A DNA stretch of 64,000 bases. It comes from Loktanella gaetbuli. Its GTDB lineage: Bacteria; Pseudomonadota; Alphaproteobacteria; Rhodobacterales; Rhodobacteraceae. This document shows, piece after piece, positions 35,266-44,115 of this stretch. The stretch spans positions 519,074 through 583,073 of the forward strand of contig NZ_JAJATZ010000002.1 of the NCBI RefSeq assembly GCF_020531945.1, read 5' to 3'. Within the stretch, counting starts at the first letter, position 1; each line of letters starts with the position of its first letter. The notes beneath the pieces were generated by a model. The model had not been told where the DNA came from, made no database searches, and saw only the letters and a program-made list of their open reading frames with translations. Both the position numbers and the translations under genes were made by a program.

Positions 35266-36960
35266 ATGACGAAACGCATTTCTATCGCGGCCCTTGTGGT
35301 GGGTCTCATGTCGTTCGGCCCGCCAGCGCAGGCACAGGTCGATCCGGGTGCCTATCTGGCCGCACGCAGCGCCGCCGGTGTGCGCGATTATGCGCCCGCC
35401 GCGGAATTTTACGAACAGGCCCTGGTCGAGGATCCCCAGAACGTCGCCCTGTTGGAAAGTGCTGCGGTGTCCTATGTCGCGCTGGGCGATTTCGAACGCG
35501 CGGCCATTTTTGCGGATCGTCTACGCGAGGCAGGTATCAGCAGCCAGGTCGGTGCTGCGATCACGGTCAGCGTAAACGCGGTCAATGGCAACTGGGATGC
35601 GATATTGGACGCGGACCCGCTGGGTGTCAGCCCGCTGTTCGACGCGCTCGCCCGGGCGTGGGCGCTGGTCGGCACGGGGCAGATGACGGACGCGCTGACT
35701 GCCTTTGACGCGGTGGCCGACACCGACGGCATGCGCAGCTATGGCCTGCTGCACAAGGCCTATGCACTGGCGACGGTCGGCGATTACGAAGGCGCGCTGG
35801 CCATTCTTGCAAACCCTGGCGACGGAACCAGCGCATTCAGCCCCCGGGCGGCCATCGCGCAGGCGCAGATCTTGTCCCAGCTGGACCGAAACGATGATGC
35901 CGCAGCCGCGCTGACCGACGTGTTCGGCGCGACGCTGGATCCGGGTATCGTGGACATGCAGGGCCGTTTGGCCGCTGGTGAAACACTGGCCTATGATGTC
36001 GTGACCAGCGCCGCAGAGGGTCTGGGCGAGGTCGCGTACATGATCGGCAGCCTGCTCGCAGGTGAGGCGCGCGACGACTATATCCTGCAATATGCCAGGA
36101 TGGCGCAGTTCATGGCCCCCGACAACGTCGATGCGGCCATGCTGACCGCAGCTCTCTTGCAGGAAATGCGCCGCTACGATCTGGCAGGCGAGGCGTTTGC
36201 CACCGTCCCCACCGACGATCCGGCCTATCCATCTGCCGAATTGGGCCGCATCGACAGTTTGCGGTTGTCCGACCGGGACGAGGCCGCGATCGAAGTCGCA
36301 CAAGCCCTCGCAAGGGCGCATCCTGATCTGCCCTTTGTGCAGTCCCGGCTGGGTGATGTCCTGCGGGACAATGACCAACTGGATGCAGCCCATGACGCCT
36401 ATACCCGCGCCATCGACCTGTATCCGCAGGATGACCCCAATCTCTGGATCGTCTATTATTCGCGCGCCGTCGTGTCGTTCGACAGCGACGACTGGCCTGC
36501 CGCCGAGGCCGATTTCCGCGCGGCACTGGAACTGGAACCGAACCGGCCCGAGGTGTTGAACTACCTGGGATACAGCCTTGTGGAACGCGGCGAAAAACTG
36601 GACGAGGCGCTCGACATGATCGAACGCGCGGTCGAGGGGCGGCCCGACAGCGGTGCCATCATCGATTCGCTGGGATGGGTCTATTTCACGCTTGGCCGCT
36701 ACGAAGAGGCCGTCGCACCACTCGAAACCGCCGCAGCGCTCGAAGCGACCGATCCGATCGTCAACGATCACCTGGGTGATGCCTATTGGGCGGTGGGCCG
36801 CAAACGCGAGGCACGGTTTCAGTGGCAGCGCGCCCTGTCCTTTGACCCGGACGAGGCGCTGGCCGCGCGGATCAGGGCGAAACTGGCGGACGGTCTGGAT
36901 GCCGTCCGTGCTGCAGAAGGCCAACCCCCCATCACACTGGCAGACGATCCGACCCAATGA
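35266..36960 (+). CDS. Tetratricopeptide repeat protein (periplasmic)
   Basis: 564 residues. A signal peptide (MTKRISIAALVVGLMSF, ending AQAQ) is followed by about 10-14 helical repeats. The clearest TPR motifs are FEQ-like YAPAAEFYEQALVEDPQNVA near the start and WPAAEADFRAALELEPNRPE, NYLGYSLVERGEKLDEALDM and YFTLGRYEEAVAPLETAAA in the C-terminal third. It is probably a periplasmic scaffold. The start at 35266 is chosen for the signal peptide. It overlaps ispE by ATGA, so both are co-expressed, though no functional link is known. Confidence 0.88.
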   Translation: MTKRISIAALVVGLMSFGPPAQAQVDPGAYLAARSAAGVRDYAPAAEFYEQALVEDPQNVALLESAAVSYVALGDFERAAIFADRLREAGISSQVGAAITVSVNAVNGNWDAILDADPLGVSPLFDALARAWALVGTGQMTDALTAFDAVADTDGMRSYGLLHKAYALATVGDYEGALAILANPGDGTSAFSPRAAIAQAQILSQLDRNDDAAAALTDVFGATLDPGIVDMQGRLAAGETLAYDVVTSAAEGLGEVAYMIGSLLAGEARDDYILQYARMAQFMAPDNVDAAMLTAALLQEMRRYDLAGEAFATVPTDDPAYPSAELGRIDSLRLSDRDEAAIEVAQALARAHPDLPFVQSRLGDVLRDNDQLDAAHDAYTRAIDLYPQDDPNLWIVYYSRAVVSFDSDDWPAAEADFRAALELEPNRPEVLNYLGYSLVERGEKLDEALDMIERAVEGRPDSGAIIDSLGWVYFTLGRYEEAVAPLETAAALEATDPIVNDHLGDAYWAVGRKREARFQWQRALSFDPDEALAARIRAKLADGLDAVRAAEGQPPITLADDPTQ

Positions 36961-37835
36961 TACCGAACGCGGCACTGGCCCCGGCCAAGATAAATCTGAC
37001 CCTGCATGTGACAGGACGCCGCGATGACGGCTATCATTTGCTGGATTCGCTTGTCGTGTTCGTCGATCTGGGCGACCGCCTGCGGGTTGGTCCTGCACCG
37101 GACCTGCGCCTGTCGGTGACCGGACCGTTCAAACCCGGCGTGCCGACCGACGAACGCAACCTTGTGGTGCGCGCGGCCCGCCTCTTGGCCCAGGTAACGG
37201 GCACGACACGTGGCGCTGCACTGACCCTGGACAAGATCCTGCCGCATCCTGCCGGAATTGGCGGTGGATCGGCCGATGCCGCGCTGGCGCTGCATCTGCT
37301 GGCTGATTTCTGGAAAGTCGACCTTGCCCGGCTGACACGCGACGACATCCTTGGCCTTGGCGCGGACGTGCCGGTCTGTCTGGCGGGGCCAGCCCCGATG
37401 CGGATGCGCGGGATCGGCGAGGATCTGTCCAGCGTCCCGCGCTTGCCGGATTGCGCGCTCGTCCTGGTCAGGCCTGATGTCGATGTGCCGACGCCCGCAA
37501 TCTTTGGCGCGCTGGACCGGACGGACCTCGCGCCAATGGACGCGGTGCCACAGGGGTTGGATGTCGCGGGTTTCGCAGACTGGCTGGAAACGCAGCGCAA
37601 TGACCTTTTGCCACCGGCAAAGGCCATGGCCCCCGCGATTACGCAGGCGCTGACGGATCTGCGCAGCCTGCCACAGGTCAAGGCCGTGGGGATGTCCGGA
37701 TCGGGTGCGACCTGCTGGGGACTTGTCGCGCATACGGCAGATGCGAAACTGGCGGCGAAATCCATGCAGCTACGGCATCCGCGCTGGTGGGTCGCGCCGG
37801 GCGGGGTGTTTCAGACTAGCCGTTCCACCACGTAG
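36957..37835 (+). CDS. ispE: 4-diphosphocytidyl-2-C-methyl-D-erythritol kinase
   Basis: 292 residues. APAKINLTLHVTGRRDDGYH at the N-terminus and the GHMP ATP-site motif LPHPAGIGGGSADAALAL near residue 100 identify IspE, the fourth step of the MEP isoprenoid pathway. The C-terminal GMSGSGATCWGL motif is also typical. It lies opposite the polyprenyl diphosphate synthase gene, which uses MEP-pathway products, and overlaps it tail to tail by 25 bases. It starts within the stop of the TPR gene. Confidence 0.95.
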   Translation: MIPNAALAPAKINLTLHVTGRRDDGYHLLDSLVVFVDLGDRLRVGPAPDLRLSVTGPFKPGVPTDERNLVVRAARLLAQVTGTTRGAALTLDKILPHPAGIGGGSADAALALHLLADFWKVDLARLTRDDILGLGADVPVCLAGPAPMRMRGIGEDLSSVPRLPDCALVLVRPDVDVPTPAIFGALDRTDLAPMDAVPQGLDVAGFADWLETQRNDLLPPAKAMAPAITQALTDLRSLPQVKAVGMSGSGATCWGLVAHTADAKLAAKSMQLRHPRWWVAPGGVFQTSRSTT

Positions 37836-38809
37836 TCGGCCAGATCGACCAGCATTCCCTTGATCTCGTGATCGGGGATCGGGTCCAGCGCCGATTTCGC
37901 ACGCGCGGCCCATGCGATTGCAGTCTCTTTTGTGCTATCCAGCGTACCATGCCGCGCAAGGATGTCCTGGGCCTGTGCCAGATCGCCGTCTTCTTGCACG
38001 CGCTTTTCCAGCGTGCGGGTCCAGAACACGCGTTCGTTCGTATCGCCTGCCGCAATCGCGCGGATCACCGGCATGGTCAGCTTGCCCTCGCGGAAGTCAT
38101 CGCCCACGTTCTTGCCGATGCCCGCCCCGCCCTGCCAGTCCAGCAGGTCGTCAACAATCTGGAACGCAATGCCCAGCGCGTCGCCATAATCGAACAAGGC
38201 CTTTACCTGATCCACGGGCGCATCCGCGATCACACCACCAACCTCGGTCGCGGCGGAAAACAGCGCTGCCGTCTTGCCGCGCACCACCTTGAGGTATGTG
38301 TCCTCGGTCGTGGCAATGTTCCGGGCGGCGGTCAATTGCAGCACCTCGCCTTCGGCGATGGTCGCGGCGGCGTTCGACAGGATGCGCAGCACGTCCATGT
38401 TGCCGGTTTCCGTCATCAGCTGGAAACTGCGGGCGAACAGATAATCCCCGACCAGAACCGAGCTGGAATTGTCCCACAGCAGGTTGGCGGTCGGTTTGCC
38501 GCGGCGCTTGTCGCTTTCGTCCACGACGTCGTCGTGCAGCAGCGTGGCGGTGTGGATGAATTCCACCGTCGTCGCCAAGTGCACGTGATAGGGTCCCGCA
38601 TAGCCACACAGATTGGCCGCAGCCAGCGTCAGCATGGGGCGCAAACGCTTGCCACCTGCACCGATCAGATGGGCGGTCACCTCGGGGATGCGGGGGGCGT
38701 TTTCCGACGCCATGCGCGCCGCGATCATGTCGTTCACCGCAGAGAGGTCCGCGGACAGGGCCTGCGCCAGGCGTTCGTGCGGCTTGGTGGCGGCGTGGTC
38801 GAGGCTCAT
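37811..38809 (-). CDS. ispB: Polyprenyl diphosphate synthase (octaprenyl/decaprenyl type)
   Basis: 332 residues. The two Asp-rich motifs are present: LLHDDVVDESDKRRGKPTAN (DDxxD) near residue 95 and QIVDDLLDWQG near residue 220. GAGGKRLRPMLTLAAANLCG is the family motif before the first DDxxD. The enzyme extends FPP with isopentenyl diphosphate to make the ubiquinone side chain. Alphaproteobacteria mostly make Q-10, so a decaprenyl product is likely, but chain length cannot be read here. The start at 38809 begins MSLDHAATKP; 25 bases of its end overlap ispE. Confidence 0.92.
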   Translation of the reverse strand: MSLDHAATKPHERLAQALSADLSAVNDMIAARMASENAPRIPEVTAHLIGAGGKRLRPMLTLAAANLCGYAGPYHVHLATTVEFIHTATLLHDDVVDESDKRRGKPTANLLWDNSSSVLVGDYLFARSFQLMTETGNMDVLRILSNAAATIAEGEVLQLTAARNIATTEDTYLKVVRGKTAALFSAATEVGGVIADAPVDQVKALFDYGDALGIAFQIVDDLLDWQGGAGIGKNVGDDFREGKLTMPVIRAIAAGDTNERVFWTRTLEKRVQEDGDLAQAQDILARHGTLDSTKETAIAWAARAKSALDPIPDHEIKGMLVDLADYVVERLV

Positions 38810-38857
38810 GTCGTGTTCCCGTGTTGTGGGTGGCGCAGATGCGGCTATGGTGGCGTC

Positions 38858-39073
38858 ATGAAGGAACTGCTGCGCACAAACGACCCCACGGTCATCGCCC
38901 TCGCCACGGCCCTGCTCAAGGTCGAGGAGATACCCTGTTTCACCTTCGACGTAAACATGAGCGTGCTGGACGGCAGCTTGGGCATCTTGCCACAGCGGGT
39001 CATGGTCGCCGACCGGGATCTGTTCATGGCACGCGCCGTCATGCGTGACGCAGAGATCCACACATCGCCATGA
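38858..39073 (+). CDS. DUF2007-family small protein
   Basis: 71 residues, typical of DUF2007 (putative prokaryotic signal transducer). It begins MKELLRTNDPTVIALATAL and continues with LKVEEIPCFTFDVNMSVLDG and then RVMVADRDLFMARAVM. No catalytic residues are known for the family. It lies 48 bases from the start of the divergent prenyl synthase gene and overlaps the methyltransferase gene by ATGA. The DUF2007-methyltransferase pairing is frequent in alphaproteobacteria, to my recollection. Confidence 0.87.
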   Translation: MKELLRTNDPTVIALATALLKVEEIPCFTFDVNMSVLDGSLGILPQRVMVADRDLFMARAVMRDAEIHTSP

Positions 39074-39834
39074 CCGACGCCGACACTGGCGTGACCCACG
39101 ATGCCTTTCTCGGGGGGCGTCTGACGCTGCGTCAGCCTCGGCAAGGATACCGCGCAGGGGTCGACCCCGTGCTACTGGCCGCCAGTGTTCCCGCCACACC
39201 GGGTCAGCGCATTCTGGACGTGGGATGCGGCGTGGGGACGGCGATGCTGTGCCTGCATGCGCGTGTACCGGACCTTTCGCTGACGGGGGTCGAGGTGCAG
39301 GCGGACTATGCGGCGCTCGCGCGTCTGAACGCCGCTGACAACAACGCAGATGCCGTGGTGCATACAGCCGATCTGACAGACCTGCCGGATGCCGTGCGCC
39401 AGCAAACCTATGATCATGTGATCATGAATCCGCCCTATTTCGATCGTGGTGCGGGCGCGGCCGCTGCCGATCCGGGGCGGGATCTGGGGCGCGGTGGCCC
39501 CGTCGGACTGTCCGCCTGGCTGGACTGCGGTATCCGCAGGGTCAGACCCAAGGGCACGTTAACGGTGATCCATCCTGCCGGGCAGTTGGACCTGATCCTG
39601 TCGACACTGTTCGGACGGTTGGGATCCATGCAGGTCAGGCCGCTGTCAGCACGGGCTGGTCGCGCCCCCAATCTGGTCATCGTTCAGGCCCGTCACGGTG
39701 GTCGTGCGCCGCTTGCACTGGCGGCACCTCTCGTCCTGCATGCCGGCGCGATACATAACGACGATCGCCCGGATTACACCCCGCAGATCGCTGCAATCCT
39801 GCGGGACGGCACAAAATTGCCGATGCAGGATTAA
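39070..39834 (+). CDS. tRNA1(Val) (adenine-N6)-methyltransferase-like protein (TrmN6 family)
   Basis: 254 residues. The SAM motif is RILDVGCGVGTAMLCLHARV near residue 50 and the base-flipping motif is DHVIMNPPYFDRG (NPPY) near residue 115, as in N6-adenine methyltransferases. FLGGRLTLRQPRQGYRAGVD at the start is typical of the TrmN6/YfiC group, which modifies A37 of tRNA1(Val). The assignment is to family level. The start overlaps the DUF2007 stop by ATGA. Confidence 0.9.
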   Translation: MTDADTGVTHDAFLGGRLTLRQPRQGYRAGVDPVLLAASVPATPGQRILDVGCGVGTAMLCLHARVPDLSLTGVEVQADYAALARLNAADNNADAVVHTADLTDLPDAVRQQTYDHVIMNPPYFDRGAGAAAADPGRDLGRGGPVGLSAWLDCGIRRVRPKGTLTVIHPAGQLDLILSTLFGRLGSMQVRPLSARAGRAPNLVIVQARHGGRAPLALAAPLVLHAGAIHNDDRPDYTPQIAAILRDGTKLPMQD

Positions 39835-39953
39835 TAATTTGGCAAGAATTGCGCAGCAGGCTGGTCCTACGCAACGCATCTCACGAAACAGATGACAAAT
39901 CGATGACGCTGTGCTGAACTGACATTGTTCTAAATCAACCAAAGGAGCGGATC

Positions 39954-40118
39954 ATGAGCCTCACTTCCCACATTGCAGAGTTGAAGAAGAAGCACCAAAC
40001 CCTGTCGGACAGTGTCGAACAGTTGCAGCGCAGTGCCGGTTCGGATGACTTGGAAATCGCCCGCCTGAAAAAAGAAAAACTGATGTTGAAAGAGGAAATT
40101 TCCCGCCTTTCGGCCTAA
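39954..40118 (+). CDS. DUF465/YdcH-like small coiled-coil protein
   Basis: 54 residues, too short for most gene finders. It begins MSLTSHIAELKKKHQTLSDS and ends LKKEKLMLKEEISRLSA, a nearly continuous amphipathic helix with Leu heptads, as in the DUF465 family. AAAGGAGCGGATC lies directly upstream. The role of DUF465 proteins is unknown. The stop TAA at 40116-40118 overlaps the convergent EamA gene by four bases. The 119 bases before it (39835-39953) hold no gene and probably contain its promoter. Confidence 0.85.
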   Translation: MSLTSHIAELKKKHQTLSDSVEQLQRSAGSDDLEIARLKKEKLMLKEEISRLSA

Positions 40119-40978
40119 CCTCGCGCGGCGCTGGCCCGTGCTGCCAGCGCCGCCCCGGCCATGATCAGGGCGGTCGCGCCCGCCAGTGTCCATGTCGCGG
40201 GCGACAAGCCCGCAACAACCAGGGCAACTGTCGACAACAGCGGTGCTGCATAGGACGCAGCACCCAAAACTTGAATATCGCCGCGTTTCATCCCGACATC
40301 CCAGACAAAAAACGCGACCCCGACAGGCCCCAGCCCCAGCCCTGCGATCGCCAGCCAGCCGCTGATCGTTGGTGTGACCCAGCTTTCCGCCAGCAGGTGC
40401 ACGCCCCCCGACAACACCGCAGTCGCTGCGCAAAAAACGGTGACACTGACCGTCGGCACATCACCGAACCTGCGTGACAGAACCGAATAGCCAGACCAGA
40501 ACAACGCGCAAAGCAGCGCCAGACCGTAACCGACAAACGCCCCGCTACCCGGTGTGCCGCGCCCTGCCCCGATGATCAGCGCGGCCCCGGCGAATCCCAA
40601 TATCGCCCCGACGATATGACCCCGACGCAGCACCTCGCCCGGCAGAAGACCAGAAAACAGAACGATCAGCAGCGGCCACAGGTAGGCGATCAGCCCTGCT
40701 TCTGCTGGTGGGGCCAGCCGCAAGGCAGAAAAATACAGCGCGTGATAGCCGAACAATCCCACGGTGCCAAAAACATAGATGCGCGGAGGCACCCGGGACA
40801 ACTGGCTCAAGGTGCCGCTGCCCCAGCCCCAGACCAGCCCGACACCGGCCCCGATGCCAAAGGTCAGTGCGGTCAGCTGGAACGGCGGGACCGGATCGGT
40901 CGCAACCGTAAACAACGCCAAAAGTGCCCAAAGCAGGACGGCGACGAAACCGGTCAAGGTGGCAGTGCGACGTGTCAT
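40115..40978 (-). CDS. EamA/DMT family transporter (YddG-like)
   Basis: 287 residues with ten membrane segments in two EamA repeats. The first repeat includes TLTGFVAVLLWALLALFTVA and the LIAYLWPLLIVLFSGLLPGE motif typical of the YddG-like group, which exports aromatic amino acids or other metabolites. The substrate here is not determined. It ends with a four-base overlap with the small DUF465 gene and begins 16 bases from a terminator stem-loop. Confidence 0.9.
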   Translation of the reverse strand: MTRRTATLTGFVAVLLWALLALFTVATDPVPPFQLTALTFGIGAGVGLVWGWGSGTLSQLSRVPPRIYVFGTVGLFGYHALYFSALRLAPPAEAGLIAYLWPLLIVLFSGLLPGEVLRRGHIVGAILGFAGAALIIGAGRGTPGSGAFVGYGLALLCALFWSGYSVLSRRFGDVPTVSVTVFCAATAVLSGGVHLLAESWVTPTISGWLAIAGLGLGPVGVAFFVWDVGMKRGDIQVLGAASYAAPLLSTVALVVAGLSPATWTLAGATALIMAGAALAARASAARG

Positions 40979-40993
40979 GAAACCAAATGCAAA

Positions 40994-41020
40994 AGAGCCG
41001 GGGGTCTGTCCCCCGGCTCT
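40994..41020 (-). terminator. Intrinsic terminator after phbB
   Basis: An 11-base perfect stem (AGAGCCGGGGG with CCCCCGGCTCT) surrounds a five-base loop. On the minus strand it is followed by TTTT, so it ends the phbA-phbB transcript and separates it from the EamA gene. Confidence 0.8.
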
Positions 41021-41050
41021 CTTGGCATATGCGGTGCGCCTGAGAAAGCG

Positions 41051-41773
41051 TCAGGTCATGTATTGGCCGCCGTTGGCCGTAATCGTCGACCCGGTGATGA
41101 ACCCCGCGTCATCAGAGGCCAGGAACACGACCGCACGGGCGATCTCTTCGGCTTCACCCAACCGACCCACGGGAATTGCACCAACGATGCTGTCCATGAC
41201 CTTTTCGGGGATCGTGCTCATCATGTCGGTGTTGATGTAGCCCGGTGCGACGACGTTCACTGTGATACCAGCGCGCGCGCCTTCCTGTGCCAGCGCCTTT
41301 GTGAAACCGATGTCGCCGGCCTTGGCCGCGGCATAGTTTGCCTGTGCAAACTGCCCCTTCTGGCCGTTGATCGACGAGATGGTGATGATGCGACCGAACT
41401 TGCGTTCGCGCATGCCCGGCCAGACAGGGTGGGTCATGTTGAACACGCCGGTCAGGTTGGTGCCGATCACCTCATTCCACTGGTCTGGCGTCATCTTGTG
41501 AAATGGCGCGTCGCGGGTGATACCAGCATTGTTGACCAACACTTCGATGGGACCGACCTCGTCGGCGACCTTTTGCAGGCCGGCAGCGCAGGCGTCATAG
41601 CTGCCCACGTCCCATTTATAGGTCTTGATCCCGGTTTCATCGGTAAAGGCCTTTGCCTTTTCGTCGTTGCCCGCATAGGTCGCGACGACCGTGTATCCCG
41701 CCGCCTTGAGGGCGTGACTGATCGCCCCCCCAATGCCACGCGTGCCACCAGTCACGAGTGCTACTCTCGCCAT
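41051..41773 (-). CDS. phbB: Acetoacetyl-CoA reductase (PHB synthesis)
   Basis: 240 residues, SDR family. The NADP site is ALVTGGTRGIGGAIS at the N-terminus, the catalytic Tyr-Lys is in NYAAAKAGDIGFTKALA and the Ser is in ISSINGQKGQFAQ. These match PhbB, which reduces acetoacetyl-CoA to 3-hydroxybutyryl-CoA for polyhydroxybutyrate. It lies 185 bases downstream of phbA on the same strand, and between the two is a GC-rich stem-loop. The PHB synthase gene is not in this window. Confidence 0.95.
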   Translation of the reverse strand: MARVALVTGGTRGIGGAISHALKAAGYTVVATYAGNDEKAKAFTDETGIKTYKWDVGSYDACAAGLQKVADEVGPIEVLVNNAGITRDAPFHKMTPDQWNEVIGTNLTGVFNMTHPVWPGMRERKFGRIITISSINGQKGQFAQANYAAAKAGDIGFTKALAQEGARAGITVNVVAPGYINTDMMSTIPEKVMDSIVGAIPVGRLGEAEEIARAVVFLASDDAGFITGSTITANGGQYMT

Positions 41774-41892
41774 GTTTCTTCCTCCCTTGAGTCGATCTCC
41801 GCACCTATCGTAGTGGTTCAGCCCATCAGGTCTATCACCTTATGGGCAAGTACATGGGAAATTTAGGTTTTTGCTGCACCTGCGAACGAAAT

Positions 41893-41918
41893 CCGGCCGC
41901 CAGAGGACTGACGGCCGG
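41893..41918 (-). terminator. Stem-loop between phbA and phbB
   Basis: CCGGCCGCCA pairs with TGACGGCCGG (one G-U pair) around a six-base loop, 40 bases after the phbA stop. There is no strong T-run, so it may attenuate transcription into phbB rather than end it. PhbB may also have its own promoter in the remaining spacer. Confidence 0.5.
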
Positions 41919-41958
41919 ATAACGTTCAATTCAATCGGGGTCGTGCCCCGATCCGCCG

Positions 41959-43134
41959 TCAGGGACGTTCGACGCAAAGCGCGACACCCATGCCGCCGCC
42001 GATGCACAGCGTGGCAAGGCCTTTTTTGGCACCGCGACGCTGCATTTCGAACAGCAAGGTGTTGAGAATACGCGCGCCAGATGCCCCGATCGGGTGACCG
42101 ATCGCGATGGCACCGCCGTTGACGTTCACGATTTCGGGGTCCCAGCCCATTTCCTTGTTGACCGCGCATGCCTGGGCGGCAAACGCCTCGTTCGCCTCGA
42201 CGAGGTCAAGGTCCGACGCTTTCCATCCGGCCTTGTCCAGCGCCTTGCGGCTCGCGTGGATCGGGCCCACGCCCATGATCGAGGGATCCAGACCGGCGGT
42301 CGCATAGGATACGATCCGCGCAAGCGGTGTGATGCCCCGCTTTTCAGCCTCGGCATCGGTCATGAGGATCACACCGGCCGCACCGTCATTCAGGCCTGAC
42401 GCATTGCCGGCCGTCACTGTCCCGTCCTTGGTAAACGCAGGGCGCAGTTTCTGCATCCCCTCGACCGACGCGCCGTGGCGGATGTATTCATCCTCTTCGA
42501 CGATCGTGTCGCCCTTACGGGTCTTGACGGTGAACGGAAGGATTTCGTCCTTGAACTTGCCGGCCTTCTGCGCGGCCTCGGCCTTGTTCTGGGAAGCCGC
42601 AGCAAAGGCGTCCTGGGCGTCGCGGGTGATCTCGTACTTTTCAGCAACGTTTTCAGCCGTCTGACCCATGTGATAGTTATTGAACGCGTCCCACAGACCG
42701 TCACGGATCATGGTGTCCACGAATTTCGCATCGCCCATCTTGTAGCCGGCGCGCAGATGGGCCGCATGGGGGGACAATGACATGTTTTCCTGACCACCCG
42801 CTGCCACGATATGCGCATCACCCAGCTGAATGTGCTGCGCGCCCAACATCACGGCACGCAAACCGGACCCGCAGACCTGATTGATGCTCCACGCCGAGGA
42901 TTCGATCGGCAACCCGGCGTTGACATGGGCCTGACGCGCGGGGTTCTGTCCCTGCGCCGCGGTCAACACCTGCCCCAGGATCGTCTCAGACACCTCCGAT
43001 TTGTCGATACCGGCGCGCGCGACGATCCCTTCCAGCATCGCAGTTCCCAGATCATGGGCTGGGACATTGGCAAACGCCCCGTTAAAGCTGCCGACGGCGG
43101 TCCGCCCTGCGGATGCGATCACAACATTGGTCAT
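41959..43134 (-). CDS. phbA: Acetyl-CoA C-acetyltransferase (beta-ketothiolase)
   Basis: 391 residues. The acyl-accepting Cys is in WSINQVCGSGLRAVMLG near residue 88. The catalytic His is in AIGHPIGASGARILNTL, and the second Cys is in CIGGGMGVAL near the C-terminus. The enzyme condenses two acetyl-CoA units, the first step of polyhydroxybutyrate synthesis. It is followed by phbB on the same strand. Upstream lies the EAL-domain gene in the same direction. Confidence 0.96.
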   Translation of the reverse strand: MTNVVIASAGRTAVGSFNGAFANVPAHDLGTAMLEGIVARAGIDKSEVSETILGQVLTAAQGQNPARQAHVNAGLPIESSAWSINQVCGSGLRAVMLGAQHIQLGDAHIVAAGGQENMSLSPHAAHLRAGYKMGDAKFVDTMIRDGLWDAFNNYHMGQTAENVAEKYEITRDAQDAFAAASQNKAEAAQKAGKFKDEILPFTVKTRKGDTIVEEDEYIRHGASVEGMQKLRPAFTKDGTVTAGNASGLNDGAAGVILMTDAEAEKRGITPLARIVSYATAGLDPSIMGVGPIHASRKALDKAGWKASDLDLVEANEAFAAQACAVNKEMGWDPEIVNVNGGAIAIGHPIGASGARILNTLLFEMQRRGAKKGLATLCIGGGMGVALCVERP

Positions 43135-43230
43135 TTCATACCTCTTTCACTGGACTGCCCGCGCACCACGCGCGCGCGCATTTCCGCTGAACGGTATGGC
43201 GACAACAAACCAGAGGCAAACCAAAAGAGG

Positions 43231-44064
43231 TCACACCAGACGGAAATTGGGCACGCCGGTATGATACCCCTGCAGGCAATCCACACCGATCCGGGTCAGG
43301 ATCTGCGCGTCACGTTCCGATTCCACCCCCTCTGCCACGACAAACATCTCGAATTGACGGGCGACCGTGGTCAGCGCCTCGACCAGAACCTGATTTTCGG
43401 GATGCTGCGCCAACTGCGCGGTAAATCCCTTGTGCACCTTGGCCAGATCGAAACAGAAATCCCGCAGATGCAGAAATGATGTCAGCCCGCCACCAAACCC
43501 ATCCAGTGCAAAACAGACGCCGCGCGGCTGCATTTCGATCATGAACCTGATCACCACCTCGTGCAGCAGCATCGCGGATTGTTCGCTGATTTCCAGAATC
43601 AGTCGGTCATCCAGATTGCCCCGGGCCGCCAGCGCATCGGCCATCGTGCTGCGCCAGCGCCAATCTGCCAGCGACCGGGCCGAGACATTGATGGACAGAC
43701 GCACATGCGGGTTTTCTGACAGCAATCGCAGCGCCAGTTTCAGCGCCAGCGTGTCGATGCGCCGCCCGGCGTCGGTATCGGCCACCTGCGGCATGAATTG
43801 CTTCGCTGGCAAGACACGCCCACCATCATCCAGCAAACGGATAAGCCCCTCGTAAAAGCAGACCCTGCGATCTGTCGTCGCCGAGACCACAGGCTGAAAC
43901 GCCAGTCGCGCACGGCCCGCATCCAGCGCCTCGGACACGAGAGTCTGGATGTCCGCGTCACGACTGGCAAAAGCCGCGACAAGCGGATCCGAAAATTCAG
44001 GTACGCCCCCGTTGGCGTCGATGATGGCAAGCATGGCCGCGTTGTCCGGTTTAGGTGATGTCAT
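43231..44064 (-). CDS. EAL-domain protein, probably catalytically inactive
   Basis: 277 residues: a stand-alone EAL-like domain with no membrane segment. Conserved positions kept are Asn126 (in LSINVSAR), Glu158 (LILEISEQ), Lys209, Glu245 (VVAEGVE) and Gln265. The signature EAL reads EGL (residues 72-74). The metal-binding Asp pair of the DDFG motif reads D188-G189 (LDGFGGG), and the Asp of the LKID motif is His211 (KVHKGF). Losing two metal or catalytic Asp makes phosphodiesterase activity unlikely; c-di-GMP binding or protein interaction is more plausible. Encoded upstream of phbA. Confidence 0.85.
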   Translation of the reverse strand: MTSPKPDNAAMLAIIDANGGVPEFSDPLVAAFASRDADIQTLVSEALDAGRARLAFQPVVSATTDRRVCFYEGLIRLLDDGGRVLPAKQFMPQVADTDAGRRIDTLALKLALRLLSENPHVRLSINVSARSLADWRWRSTMADALAARGNLDDRLILEISEQSAMLLHEVVIRFMIEMQPRGVCFALDGFGGGLTSFLHLRDFCFDLAKVHKGFTAQLAQHPENQVLVEALTTVARQFEMFVVAEGVESERDAQILTRIGVDCLQGYHTGVPNFRLV

Positions 44065-44115
44065 CCTGACGCACCACGGGCTAAGATCGCGTTAATGCGA
44101 CCCGAGGACTGCAAA

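Noticed and set aside
35521..37098. 525-codon open frame on the minus strand
   Set aside because: It is antisense to the TPR protein gene and runs into ispE. Composition is typical of a shadow frame.
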